Source: Rhynchopus euleeides
Lineage: Eukaryota > Euglenozoa > Diplonemea > Diplonemida > Diplonemidae
Direction: 5' to 3'
Assembly (NCBI GenBank): GCA_963210315.1
Contig: OY723268.1
Span: forward strand, 1,240,001-1,304,000
Length of the DNA: 64,000 bases
In this document: in pieces, positions 23,999 to 34,570 of the stretch
Layout of the letters: the number at the start of each line of letters is the position of its first letter
How positions within the stretch are numbered: the first letter of the stretch is position 1
Program-made: the position numbers and the translations under genes
The notes under the pieces: generated by a model
What the model was told of the DNA's origin: nothing
The model's input: only the letters and a program-made list of their open reading frames with translations
Databases searched by the model: none

Positions 23999-25721
23999 TC
24001 ACACGTCTGTCTGGAGGAAAATCCTGGAGGGTGGTGTCAATGGAGGTGAAGTTGTAAGAAAGGGGGACATAACTGTTAAATCCTGAAGCAAGTCATCATG
24101 ATTACCAGGATAAATCATGTTCGTGACGACTGTGATCAAGACATTCTTCATTGTGGAAAGAACAGAAATTTCGTCATCCTCTGCATACCTTCTCGTTCTT
24201 AAACGGGTAAGCACGTATGGCTCACTACCGTCGTCAAGGGGTTGGCAGGGATGGTACGGGAGATTTCCCCACATTCTCACCGCCTCCACTTCCGGTTGCA
24301 CCTCTCTGCATGAAAGAGAAGCCGCCATTGCAGTCACAAAATTGACGGCTTCTTCGCGAAGGGAAGCGCCCCCACGTGGGTTGCCTGTGAGACATTCATG
24401 AAAAGCATGAAACAGGCAATTCCCATCACCAGGCACATTGACTGTGCTCAGGGAAAACAAGAGAAGACGTTGCGTGAGGGTATCATGACGAGACGCGGGA
24501 TTGTCGATGCCCTTGTCAGGTACGTGGGGCCTCCGTGGACCGGGACAGGGGAGTGCCATGGGGACCGCCTTCCTCCGCATATCCTCTTGCTCCATTTGTT
24601 CTTGTGCGTTTTCCACGTTTGGACCCATGTTCTGAATTCTATAAAAAACACTTGAAGCACGGGAAAAGTCACGCTCAGTGGGGAGGTGGAGGGAGTAAAA
24701 ATTCGTTTGGGTATCCTGCCGGTACTGGTAAAGGAAGATAGTAGGGAGAGAAGCCGTACTTCCTGCTTCCCAGTTCTTTGCCTTCTCACACCATGTGCGA
24801 GGCCGTAACTCCCTGACCCTGGGTTTACCTTCCTTGTTCTGAGTAATAATTCTCAAGCGAATCTGGTGCACATTCACAAAAAAATGCAGGGCAAAAGAAC
24901 CACCACGTTGGGTCACCTTTTCATCTTCCGCCGCTTTGCACATACTCTTGCGCCAGTGAACGAGAGACTGGTGCCTTTCATGTACGGGCAGGTTCTTCTC
25001 CCCCTTCTCTTCAAAAACAGAAGCAAGGGTATCCTTGTGTATTTTCATGAGGTACACCTCCAGGTCGTGTTTCATGTTTGTTGCGTCACCAAAGGCACTC
25101 TCACGCAGAGCGCGGACTGACTGGTACGCAGAAAAACGGTTGAAACGGAGGAGGGAAAGAAAAAAGCCGTCACCTTCCTGCACAGTATCTGTGACGGGGA
25201 GATGGTGGTATTTCGAAAAATACAGCAGGGTCTCTGGGATGAGGTGGCGTTGGGAAGTTGCTGGAATGTATGACTCGTCACTCAGTTGAGCCGTATCATA
25301 CCTCCCATGTCCAAGGCGCCCCTTCTTGTCTCTTGGGGTCTCTGGCACCTGGGAGAGGTCAATGACTTCAGTCCCCCCAAACCGTTTTCTCTTCCGGACT
25401 GTGGGCCCGCTCCGAACAACAGAACGCGACTTCACTGCCACAGGGAATGTGCGCCTGGGTCGGGTGCCAAAAAATTGTGCCTTGGTGGTGGGGAGGACAC
25501 CTTTCGGCACAAGTTTAAAAACTTCATATGCATGGCTTTCCCGATCCAGATCCCCTGCGGCAATGGCGCGCTTGGCAGTGTCCGTGTCGTGAACCACCCA
25601 ATAAAGCGTTTCGCGCGGATAGGCGTGCAGTTGGGCTGGAGTCAACTTCTGCAATGTGGCAACGGTGTCTTTGAGGGGGAAGGCAACCATCCAATGCAGA
25701 GTTTGACGGTTAAAAAGAGGG
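23999..25721 (-). CDS. Exon 3: tandem OTU-type protease domains, one degenerate and one with catalytic motif
   Basis: This is the 3' exon of the minus-strand gene that starts at 29,782. An internal ATG lies at 25,690, but coding resemblance extends upstream (FNRQTLHWMVAF), so that ATG need not be a start. Numbered from it, the segment has 563 residues. Residues 419-535 form an OTU cysteine-protease domain with the DGNC box (D422, C425, then LFHAF) and a candidate catalytic His in GNHDDLL (H531). Residues about 165-340 look like a second OTU fold in which the box reads EGDGFF (Cys replaced by Phe) and the expected terminal His reads NFYSL, so it is probably inactive. The beginning, with HWMVAF and YWVVHD, may complete the Josephin-like domain begun in exon 2. 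The predicted activity is cleavage of ubiquitin-like conjugates, inferred from the family. The natural C-terminus after H531 is uncertain. Confidence 0.7.
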
Positions 25722-25773
25722 CTGGGGAAGAAATAGACTGAGGATCATCAACAAAGGTATTTTTTTTACTTAC
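25722..25773 (-). other. Putative 52-bp intron 2, with phase problem
   Basis: On the minus strand the exon 2 frame meets CCG then GTAAGT, a perfect donor, and 52 bp later a pyrimidine-rich acceptor TTCTTCCCCAG. Splicing these in the exon 2 frame gives an immediate TAA. The well-conserved downstream frame is one base out. An upstream acceptor (GATCCTCAG, 36-bp intron) keeps the exon 2 frame but leads to a different tail and a stop. Either the T run just after the acceptor has an indel (real or from assembly), or an unusual splice is used. Confidence 0.5.
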
Positions 25774-26989
25774 CGGCAGAAGCCGATAGCCATTGTTCCG
25801 GAGTCCACTTGTGTGCTGTTCGATGGCCCGTTGCATCGTTGCCAGCGTGAACTTACCGGTCCAGTGAAAGCTCTCTGGATTGACCTCGTGTTGCAAAACC
25901 TGCATCTCCCGGAAGGTGAGAAACTGGATGCCACACTCACCCAAAAACCAGTTGAGGGAAGCCCAACCCCCCTCGTGCGTGGACTCCGACGCATGCAACA
26001 CACCATCCTTCTGCCGCCCACAACCTGGAGAGGCGTGGAGGCCGAGAGGAAAACAATGCTCATTCAGGAGAGCGATCCTAGCCGCCCCAACATCATTTGC
26101 CTCAGGATCAGCCTCATCACCCACCTCCACCTCCTCTTCCTCCTCCTCCTCCTCCTCCACAGCATCCACAGCATCCACAGCCTCCTCACCATCCTCACAA
26201 CCCTTGCCATCCTCACCCTGTCCCTTCTCCTCTTTCAACGCAGCAGGTGCAGTCTTCACTCTCCGGTAGAGCTCCGTGATTGTATCTACCACGGAGGGCG
26301 AGATGGTGTCGGGGAAGGTGCGGGCCTTCAAGCCAAGGGTCTCCTCCACGGCCTCGACATGGCCACTCAACTGCTCCGTCCAGTTGCGCAGGAGGAGGGC
26401 GGAGAGGTCGCGCTTCGTCTCCCCAGCCTCCACCTTCAGGCCCGCCTTGGCCAACAACGCGAACAGGGTGGGGGCGTCGAGGCGGCCCAGCCGCTCCCTC
26501 GGCTGCAGCTGCTGCCCCTTCTCCCGCAGAATGGGGAGGATTCGCCCCCACTGCGTCAGGGCAAAGCGCACACGGACGTCGTGCGACGCAGACGAGACAG
26601 CGTCGGACCCCCACGGCTTCAGCCCCGCCTTCCGCAAAAATCTGGACAGCGGTTTCGAACGAACCGGAAGGATGCCAACTGCCTCCTTCACGGACTTCAG
26701 CCGCTCCACCCAGACACGGGCATCCGCAGAGCCAGGGCCACACAGCTTCTCAGCAAAGCTGCGTGTCAGCGCCTCCTTCTGCCGCGCCACCTCCTTTCCC
26801 TTGCTCATCGCCGTGACAGGGATGGCGTGGAGGGCGCAGAGGCGGACGAGGTCAGGGTGGGCCACCCCGCTGACGGCCTTCAGCGCAGCCGCAGAAGCCC
26901 CCGTGGCGGTGTTCGCCGCGGCCTCGGTGTACATCCCGCCACGGGTCTTCTTCCGCGCCCGCTTCGCCTGGCGCAGCAAACGGCCGTAC
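25774..26989 (-). CDS. Exon 2: acidic linker and Josephin-like N-terminal half
   Basis: Exon 2 continues the frame of exon 1 exactly (AG|G gives Arg, then YGRLLRQAKRAR). It opens with a basic stretch, passes through an Ala-rich helical region and an acidic run (eight Glu plus EVEVGDEADPE), and ends with a Cys-protease-like segment: GGWASLNWFLGECG, then FLTFREM, then a helix and NNGYRLLP. This spacing resembles Josephin domains, where CxxHxLN is followed by an FT..(D/E)(L/M) helix and later by a catalytic His. Here Trp/Ala stands where the nucleophilic Cys is expected, while a candidate His (TLHWMVAF) appears in exon 3. The assignment is by pattern only; a different fold is possible. The overlapping plus-strand frames are antisense shadows. 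Confidence 0.55.
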
Positions 26990-27227
26990 CTGTAAGGCGA
27001 TGGAAAGGAATGGTTGTACGACGAATCACACTGAAAACAGGAAATGGTGATAATGAAGTAGTCTTCTTCGTGACTTGGAAAAGTCATGAAGAAGAGAGGA
27101 AGAGAGAATGACAATGAATGAGATAAAAAAAATCTATCGGTTCTGACTCTGCCAGCATATGTTGTTGCGATGTAAAAAAAAAGAACGAAGGGAGGGGAGA
27201 AAAAAGGAGGCTGAAGAGCCTGCATAC
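26990..27227 (-). other. Intron 1, 238 bp, GT-AG
   Basis: On the minus strand the donor is GCAAG|GTATGC and the acceptor is a T-rich tract ending in CTTACAG|GTACGG. Removing it joins exon 1 and exon 2 in frame through a split Arg codon. The intron is clearly AT-richer than its exons, which supports a spliceosomal intron and a eukaryotic source. Confidence 0.8.
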
Positions 27228-29782
27228 CTTGCGTTGTTGCAGTTGCCATAACCCAACAGGAAGCGGTTCACCTTGCTCTGGGTAATCCCAGACAAGGCAG
27301 CAGAAGAGAGGTTGGGGGCCCTCTGCGCCAAGAACGATGCATTCCCAGCCACACACTCTGCGAGGTCTTGTGTGGAGGGTAGCGAAGGGAGGTCTTCGGG
27401 TGATGCCGACGCCATTGCAGCTTCATCGTAGCCGATGAACCTTGCCAATGTGCTCGCAAACCCCTGGATGCAGGGAACCCAGACCTCCGCAAATACATCG
27501 TGGTGATCCTTCACCACCTCCAACGCCTCAGCCCGCCCCACCTCCTCCTCACCGTGGCGGGGTTGTCCCCAATGCTTCCGCAGGGCAGGGAAGTCGTTGT
27601 CGGCGGAGTCGGCGCTCAGGTCGCGGGCGAGGAGGTGCAGCGGCCTCAGCACACCCCATCCCGCCTCGAAGTTGACCTCGAGGCGGCCCGTCTCCTCGTT
27701 CAACCGCCTGGGCTTGAGGTCGTTGAGGAACCTCAAGTACAGGCTGCCAATGAAATGGCAGGCTGCACAGTAGGCGGCGACGGTGGGGGTCCCCAGAAGA
27801 GTGAGGATCTCTGTCGCAGTCGGGGTGAACCGCTCCTCTCTCACCATCTCCAGGATGGAGGCGGAGAACTTGAGGAGGCGGGAGCACTGCTGAGGACGGG
27901 CATGCCACTTCGACCCCCGCTCACGGGCAAACCCCAGGCCCCGGGGGTAGCGCATGTCAAGTGCTTTCCCAAGCTCAGCATCCACGAAAATGACCCCGGC
28001 GGTTGACCGGCCGTTTGTCGGGTCGAGGACTGCAAGTACGCTGGCAACGTTGGCTGCCGGGTCGACCCGATGAGACATCATCAAGGCCTTCCCCGCCGTC
28101 TGCACTGCGTACTTCAGTGCGCCTCCAACCTTATGGTGCATGCACCGTAGGTGGACGATGGCGCCCCCCGCGTCCCTGGTCGCCTTCGCCTCCGTGCTAG
28201 CATGGTCGCTCAGGGTGGCGTTGCTAATACGGAGCTTGTGGGCGGAGACTATGCGGCGGACCGCCTGCAGGTTGGAGGTCTTCCCTGCAGCCTTCCCGTT
28301 CTTCAGGGGGAGGGCGGAGGCGCAGGCCCCGCGTACGCGATTCTCGTCTGCAGCGACGTGGGCGGTGACAACGTGCAGCGAGACACTACTCCGGCCCAAG
28401 GAGGAGGTGGCATCGTGGGCGAGGGAGAGGGTGGCCTTCTGCCGGTCTTTGCCTAGGCCCCCTCCGCCGGTCTGCGTCCTCGCGACATCCTCCAAGAAGA
28501 CGGCGAAGGAAGCCGCTCCGCTCGGGATCTCGAATTCGCGGAGCGTCCAGCGAGAGGGGATCGGCATCTCCACCCCATCGCTCAGGAGCTTGATGATGTC
28601 GCGCAGCACCCTGCGCGACGACTCCTGACCGATGCCAGCCATCCGCAACTCCAACAGCGCCCGCAGCACCTTCATGGGGTAGGGCTCGGTGCAGGACTTC
28701 CGGCCCGTCACCCCACGAAGAACAATGTCCCCCTTGCGCCCGAGAACCTCGTGCGCAGCAGCCAACTCCTCCGTCAGCTGCGCAATGCGGTCCTTCGCCC
28801 TCAGCAAGGCCTTCTGCAAAGCCTTGACCTGCAAGACCCGCTCGGGGAGGGTCTTGGAGGGGCGCCCCACGGGGGCCGGCGGAGGCGTGCCCTGTCCGAC
28901 GAAGTGGAGGCTGCACGGCCGTCCCGGCACTGCATTTCCGATGCAGTACTTCTTCTTCATCCCCCGGGTATCACTACCCTTCTCGTGAGGATGCAGAGCA
29001 GAAGACATGCAGTCGGCGTTCTCCTTCACCAGGGAGAAGAGGGCGGTGTCCGACACCTTCGCACCTGCGGGCAAGAGGGAGCGCAGGAGAGTCAGGTACT
29101 CGGCGCTGCTGATGCAGCACCACCCCTCACCAGCAGCCACAGCGTCACGCAACGCGTCCATCGCAGTCGCAACGGGGGAGTCGGTGTTGGCGTGGGAGGC
29201 GGAGTCAACGGGGCAGGCGGAGTCGGCGAGGTCGGCGAGGTCATCGAGGCTGGCGAGGTCGGCAGGGTCACTGCACACAGAAGAACCAATGTCGACATCG
29301 TCGGCGGGACTCGTCGGAGACGTCGGTGGGAGCGCGGCAGGCAGAGGTTTCGGCGGCACGGGAGTCGGTGACGGAGGCGCCTCAGGCTCATCAGGCTCGT
29401 CGTTGCCAGCAGCAGCAGGACCCCGCGTGACCGCCGAGATCACGCTCTGCGAGACGGGATCCGCATCCTCGGGGTGGGGGAGGAGCGCCGCCTGATCAGC
29501 GAGATCATCGGGCTCACCCAGAGGAGCGATCAGGACATCGTCGGGGAAGCAGCGGCCCGGGGACGAAGCAGTCAACTGCCGGATTGCCTCTTCGGAGGAG
29601 AGGGGATTGGGCCGACGGATATCTGCCAAGCAATACATCTTCTGCACGCCGTTTGAGGTCCGGCTCGTTACGGGTTTCGGCCATCCTGCGTTGCGGAGAA
29701 GCGCACCCGCGACCTTCCCCGTAGTCTCGTCTGGGATACCCTGCAGCTTGCACGCTTCCGCGAAGGTAACCAAGCCGGACAT
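27228..29782 (-). CDS. Exon 1: DDE transposase-like protein, N-terminal part
   Basis: The exon encodes about 851 residues from the ATG at 29,782. Residues 1-55 and about 222-285 resemble each other (small helical domains ending in KMYCLADI and KKYCIGNA). Between them lies a Pro/Asp-rich linker. Residues 305-345 begin with a GRPSK hook-like basic motif and continue as a probable coiled coil. Residues 447-560 have the look of an RNase H-like transposase core: a strand with LAHDATSS (D457), a second with LSDHAS (D526) and then LRCMHHK (C547, H549, H550), as in cut-and-paste transposases with a C..H motif after the second Asp. The third acidic residue was not identified. No family name is assigned; KDZ/Zisupton- or hAT-related groups are possible. 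The exon joins Josephin-like and OTU parts downstream, which suggests a multi-domain transposon protein or a domesticated descendant. Confidence 0.6.
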
Positions 29783-29955
29783 TATCAGAAGCTGTGGAAC
29801 GTGCCAGTGCCTGCAGTGGGTTAGTGCTGTGTGAGCAACGTAGGTGCAGCAAAGTTAAAGTTAAGCAGTCTGCTGAGGGGTCCGCACACAACATCTGGGA
29901 GGCACGCAGAGTGACCGAGAGTGGAGGGGGCAAGGGGAGACACCGTTCTGTTTCG
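29783..29955. other. Presumed 5' region of the minus-strand gene
   Basis: A unique spacer between the ATG at 29,782 and the 31-bp array. No TATA-type or other recognisable promoter element stands out. Any regulatory role is inferred from position only. Confidence 0.35.
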
Positions 29956-32672
29956 GTTACAATCGGTTACATGCCAAGAACAATCGGTTACAATCGGTTA
30001 CATGCCAAGAACGATCGGTTACAATCGGTTACATGCCAAGAACAATCGGTTACAATCGGTTACAATCGGTTACATGACGAGGGCAATCGGTTACAATCGG
30101 TTACATGCCAAGAACAATCAGTTACAATCGGTTACATGCCAAGAACGATCGGTTACAATCGGTTACATGACGAGAACAATCGGTTACAATCGGTTACATG
30201 CCGAGAACAATCGGTTACAATCGGTTACATGCCAAGAACGATCGGTTACAATCGGTTACATGACGAGAACAATCGGTTACAATCGGTTACATGCCGAGAA
30301 CAATCGGTTACAATCGGTTACATGCCAAGAACGATCGGTTACAATCGGTTACATGCCAAGAACAATCGGTTACAATCGGTTACATGACGAGGGCAATCGG
30401 TTACAATCGGTTACATGCCAAGAACAATCAGTTACAATCGGTTACATGCCAAGAACGATCGGTTACAATCGGTTACATGACGAGAACAATCGGTTACAAT
30501 CGGTTACATGCCGAGAACAATCGGTTACAATCGGTTACATGCCAAGAACGATCGGTTACAATCGGTTACATGACGAGAACAATCGGTTACAATCGGTTAC
30601 ATGCCGAGAACAATCGGTTACAATCGGTTACATGCCAAGAACGATCGGTTACAATCGGTTACATGCCGAGAACAATCGGTTACAATCGGTTACATGCCGA
30701 GAACAATCGGTTACAATCGGTTACAGGCCAAGAACAATCGGTTACAATCGGTTACATGCCGAGAACAATCGGTTACAGGCCAAGAACAATCGGTTACAAT
30801 CGGTTACATGCCAAGAACGATCGGTTACAATCGGTTACATGACGAGGACAATCGGTTACAATCGGTTACATGCCGAGAACAATCGGTTACAGGCCAAGAA
30901 CAATCGGTTACAATCGGTTACATGCCAAGAACGATCGGTTACAATCGGTTACATGCCAAGAACAATCAGTTACAATCGGTTACATGACGAGAACAATCGG
31001 TTACAATCGGTTACATGCCAAGAACGATCGGTTACAATCGGTTACATGCCAAGAACAATCAGTTACAATCGGTTACATGCCAAGAACGATCGGTTACAAT
31101 CGGTTACATGCCGAGAACAATCGGTTACAATCGGTTACATGCCAAGAACGATCGGTTACAATCGGTTACATGACGAGGACAATCGGTTACAATCGGTGAC
31201 ATGCCGAGAACAATCGGTTACAATCGGTTACATGCCGAGAACAATCAGTTACAATCGGTTACATGCCAAGAACGATCGGTTACAATCGGTTACATGACGA
31301 GGACAATCGGTTACAATCGGTTACATGCCGAGAACAATCGGTTACAATCGGTTACATGCCAAGAACGATCGGTTACAATCGGTTACATGACGAGGGCAAT
31401 CGGTTACAATCGGTTACATGCCGAGAACAATCGGTTACAATCGGTTACAGGCCAAGAACAATCGGTTACAATCGGTTACATGCCGAGAACAATCGGTTAC
31501 ATGCCAAGAACGATCGGTTACAATCGGTTACATGACGAGGACAATCGGTTACAATCGGTTACATGCCGAGAACAATCGGTTACAGGCCAAGAACAATCGG
31601 TTACAATCGGTTACATGCCGAGAACAATCGGTTACAGGCCAAGAACAATCGGTTACAATCGGTTACATGCCAAGAACGATCGGTTACAATCGGTTACATG
31701 CCAAGAACAATCAGTTACAATCGGTTACATGCCAAGAACGATCGGTTACAATCGGTTACATGCCGAGAACAATCGGTTACAATCGGTTACATGCCAAGAA
31801 CGATCGGTTACAATCGGTTACATGACGAGGACAATCGGTTACAATCGGTGACATGCCGAGAACAATCGGTTACAATCGGTTACATGCCGAGAACAATCAG
31901 TTACAATCGGTTACATGCCAAGAACGATCGGTTACAATCGGTTACATGACGAGGACAATCGGTTACAATCGGTTACATGCCGAGAACAATCGGTTACAAT
32001 CGGTTACATGCCAAGAACGATCGGTTACAATCGGTTACATGACGAGGGCAATCGGTTACAATCGGTTACATGCCGAGAACAATCGGTTACAATCGGTTAC
32101 AGGCCAAGAACAATCGGTTACAATCGGTTACATGCCGAGAACAATCAGTTACAATCGGTTACATGCCAAGAACGATCGGTTACAATCGGTTACATGACGA
32201 GGACAATCGGTGACAATCGGTTACATGCCAAGAACAATCGGTTACAATCGGTTACAGGCCAAGAACAATCGGTTACAATCGGTTACATGCCGAGAACAAT
32301 CAGTTACAATCGGTTACATGCCAAGAACGATCGGTTACAATCGGTTACATGACGAGGACAATCGGTTACAATCGGTTACATGCCAAGAACGATCGGTTAC
32401 AATCGGTTACATGACGAGGACAATCGGTGACAATCGGTTACATGCCAAGAACAATCGGTTACAATCGGTTACAGGCCAAGAACGATCGGTTACAATCGGT
32501 TACATGACGAGGACAATCGGTTACAATCGGTTACATGCCAAGAACGATCGGTTACAATCGGTTACATGACGAGGACAATCGGTTACAATCGGATACATGC
32601 CAAGAACAATCGGTTACAATCGGTTACATGCCGAGAACAATCGGTTACAGTCGGTGACCTACCGAGAACAAT
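29956..32672. repeat. 31-bp tandem array built on CGGTTACAAT
   Basis: About 85-90 units. Each unit has AATCGGTTAC twice followed by an 11-bp linker ATGCCAAGAAC, ATGCCGAGAAC, ATGACGAGAAC or ATGACGAGGGC. Some units lack one 10-bp element (21-bp units linked by AGGCC). A rare variant, CGGTGACATGCCG, recurs at 31,195 and 31,847; the 652-bp spacing equals 19 x 31 plus 3 x 21 bp, so a higher-order repeat is present. Because 31 is not divisible by three, all plus-strand frames remain open as a 31-residue peptide repeat, which is not evidence of coding. Confidence 0.95.
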
Positions 32673-32960
32673 CTCGCATCCTGGAGCAACCTATTGGCAG
32701 ACCGTCCACAACCGTCTACAGACGAAAAAGAGACGTACCGTCCCCATCGTGACCAACTGGGGGTGTTTTTTGGGTGTGGACGGTCCGCCCGCAGCCTAGC
32801 AACCTCCAGTAACCTCTTGGCAGACCGTCCACAGCCGTCCACAACCATCCACAGCCATCCACAGCCGTCCACAACCGTCCACAGGTGAAAAAGTGCCAGA
32901 ACACCCCAATATTGACCACCTGGGGGTGATTTTTGGGTGTGGACGGTCTGCCTGAGGCCG
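32673..32960. repeat. CCGTCCACA clusters with inverted partners
   Basis: Direct clusters of (A/C)CCGTCCACA are followed by inverted GTGTGGACGGTC. GGCAGACCGTCCACA near 32,818 pairs perfectly over 15 bp with TGTGGACGGTCTGCC near 32,937, enclosing about 100 bp. A similar but shorter pairing lies at about 32,695-32,792. CCCCCAGT..GGTCA-type and GGGGGTG(T/A)TTTTTGGGTG stretches occur in both units, so this is a duplicated fold-back unit. Confidence 0.75.
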
Positions 32961-33410
32961 TAGAATGCGAAAAAACCGATTTTGGTACTCTATTGGCCTG
33001 TGGTGGCCCGTAGAAATGGAGTGTTTGCGATTTTGAGCCATTTTCCTAAGGAAACTGGCCCAGTTGGCTGGAAAATGTGAATTTTTGAATTTAAAATGCA
33101 ACATCGAGCATTTAGAGAGTGTGGACGGTTGTGGACGGTCGTCCCGGACCGATTTGGGACCACTTTTGGTATAGGGTCGAAAAGACAATGCGATTTTAAA
33201 AAAAATAATTTTTTAGACAGCCAGGTCAGCAGGCTATGCCTCCTCTATAACATAGGTGTGGAACGCATTCCCCTGGTGTGGGACAGGTCTGGACAGGTCA
33301 GGTGCACCATTTTGGGACCACTTTTGGGGTTGGTGGGTCGAAATGGGACAATACGAAAATCGCAGAATTTTTGCATCACCGCCCAAGGGCAAGTGTCCCC
33401 CCTCTACTGG
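32961..33410. other. AT-rich spacer with a diverged duplication
   Basis: No gene is recognised. TTTGGGACCACTTTTGG followed by GGGTCGAAA occurs at about 33,152 and 33,311, each preceded by GGAC-rich sequence, so two related segments lie here. GTGTGGACGGTTGTGGACGG at 33,119 repeats the motif of the preceding fold-back region. Confidence 0.5.
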
Positions 33411-33583
33411 CAAGGCTCTCGGGCCTCCGGAGGCGCCTCCGGGCCTCCGGCCTCCGGAGGCCTCCGGAGGCGCCTCCGGAGGAACCCACCATGTCGAGCA
33501 CAGGGTGAAAAATTGGTCCAAAACACGGTTTTTGGCCAATTTTTGGCCATTTCGGGAGATTTTTTTCGGGAGAACTTTTTTTT
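33411..33583. repeat. CCTCCGGAGG module, copy 1
   Basis: It starts CAAGGCTCTCGGGCCTCCGG, continues as overlapping palindromic CCTCCGGAGG decamers and then passes into a conserved tail beginning AACCCACCATGTCGAGCACA, followed by GGTTTTTGGCCAATTTTTGG and a T run. Copy 3 at 38,758 starts identically and copy 2 shares the tail. After the T run the sequence is unrelated to the other copies. Confidence 0.85.
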
Positions 33584-34113
33584 TTCGCGTATCCGTCAGG
33601 TGGACCACCGGGTGGGGAGAGATCCGGTGTGAGGCACTTGGGTCCGTCCAGGTGGGCAGGGGGAACCTGGGGGCGGGGGGCCTCAAAACCCGTCTACCAG
33701 TGCCGCTTCTAATCTCGTCGGTCTTGTCCCAACCACCACCAGCCAGCCCAGAACGCCCTGACGCTGCGACCTCGTCGATTTTTCCGTTTCGCCCATCCGC
33801 CCAACTCCGCCAACCCAACCAGCCCTACCCTTTCTCCCAGTCAGGGCGGTACTCACACGAGCGGCAAAGCGCTGGGGGAGGGGGGGGGGGACATCAATAG
33901 GGGAGGGGAGGGGAGGGGGGAGGAAGGGAGGGGAGGAAGGGGGGGGGGGTTATGTTGTTTCTAACCCAGACCTGCTGTGCAGAGCCCGGGGGAGGGGGTG
34001 GCCAGCCCCTGTCTAACCATTCACAACGGCCACCTGCACACATCTATGAAAGGGGGGGGGGGGAAGGTCCCGGGGGGGGGGGGGGGGTGGTGGGGGTGGG
34101 GACGCTGCTCCGC
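33584..34113. other. G-rich spacer, no gene supported
   Basis: GC-rich sequence with guanine runs near 33,880, 33,941, 34,052 and 34,073. Short frames exist on both strands but carry no recognisable domain and are dominated by Gly/Pro runs. Confidence 0.45.
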
Positions 34114-34275
34114 CTACTCGCCCCGCTCCACCTCCGTCTGCAGCTTGCGCATGTAGACGCGCAGGCTGACCCCCGGCTCCCTCGTCTGGTTCCCGGGCTC
34201 GGCCTGCGCGCCCCCTTGCAGGATGCGCGCCTGCAGCCACTCCGCCGCTACGTCACCTGCCACCCTGCCACCCTC
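34114..34275 (-). pseudogene. Possible truncated C-terminal coding fragment
   Basis: The minus strand reads AGDVAAEWLQARILQGG, continues through EPGVSLRVYMRKL and ends at a stop at 34,114-34,116. Codon third positions are GC-rich, as in the real genes of the window, and composition is normal protein-like, unlike the repeats around it. The frame is cut at about 34,275 where the CCTCCGGAGG module begins. No family is recognised; the call rests on composition only. Confidence 0.3.
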
Positions 34276-34570
34276 GGGCCTCCGGAGGCCTCCGCCTCCG
34301 GAGGCCTCCGGAGGAGCTAAAATGGCCTCCTCCGGAGGAACCTCCGGAGGTTCCTCCGGAGGCGGGTGGAGGCCTCCGGAGGCCTCCACCCGCCTCCGGA
34401 GGCCTCCGGAGGCGCCTCCGGAGGAACCCACCATGTCGAGCACAGGGTGAAAAATTGGTCCAAAACACGGTTTTTGGCCAATTTTTGGCCATTTCGGGAG
34501 ATTTTTTTCGGGAGAACTTTTTTTTTGGTCGAGAAAGCCAAAATTCACCCAAAAGATGACCAAAAAAATT
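34276..34570. repeat. CCTCCGGAGG module, copy 2
   Basis: Repeated palindromic CCTCCGGAGG units with an embedded AGCTAAAATGGCC, then the same tail as the other copies: AACCCACCATGTCGAGCACA, a T run, GGTCGAGAAAGCC and AAGATGACCAAAAAAATT. Copy 3 shares both the embedded segment and the full tail. This copy lies immediately upstream of the LINE. Confidence 0.85.

Noticed and set aside
25813-27111. Long plus-strand frames opposite exons 2 and 1
   Set aside because: Antisense shadows of a GC-rich coding strand. The minus-strand frame has domain-like sequence and matching splice sites, while the plus frames run through the intron.
29956-32672. Possible CRISPR array
   Set aside because: There are no unique spacers. 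The linkers are four recurring variants and the context is eukaryotic, without cas genes.
29794-32799. Many plus-strand frames encoding MPRTIGYNRLHAKNNRLQ-type repeats
   Set aside because: All three frames are open because the 31-bp unit shifts phase each time; no non-repeat protein sequence is attached.
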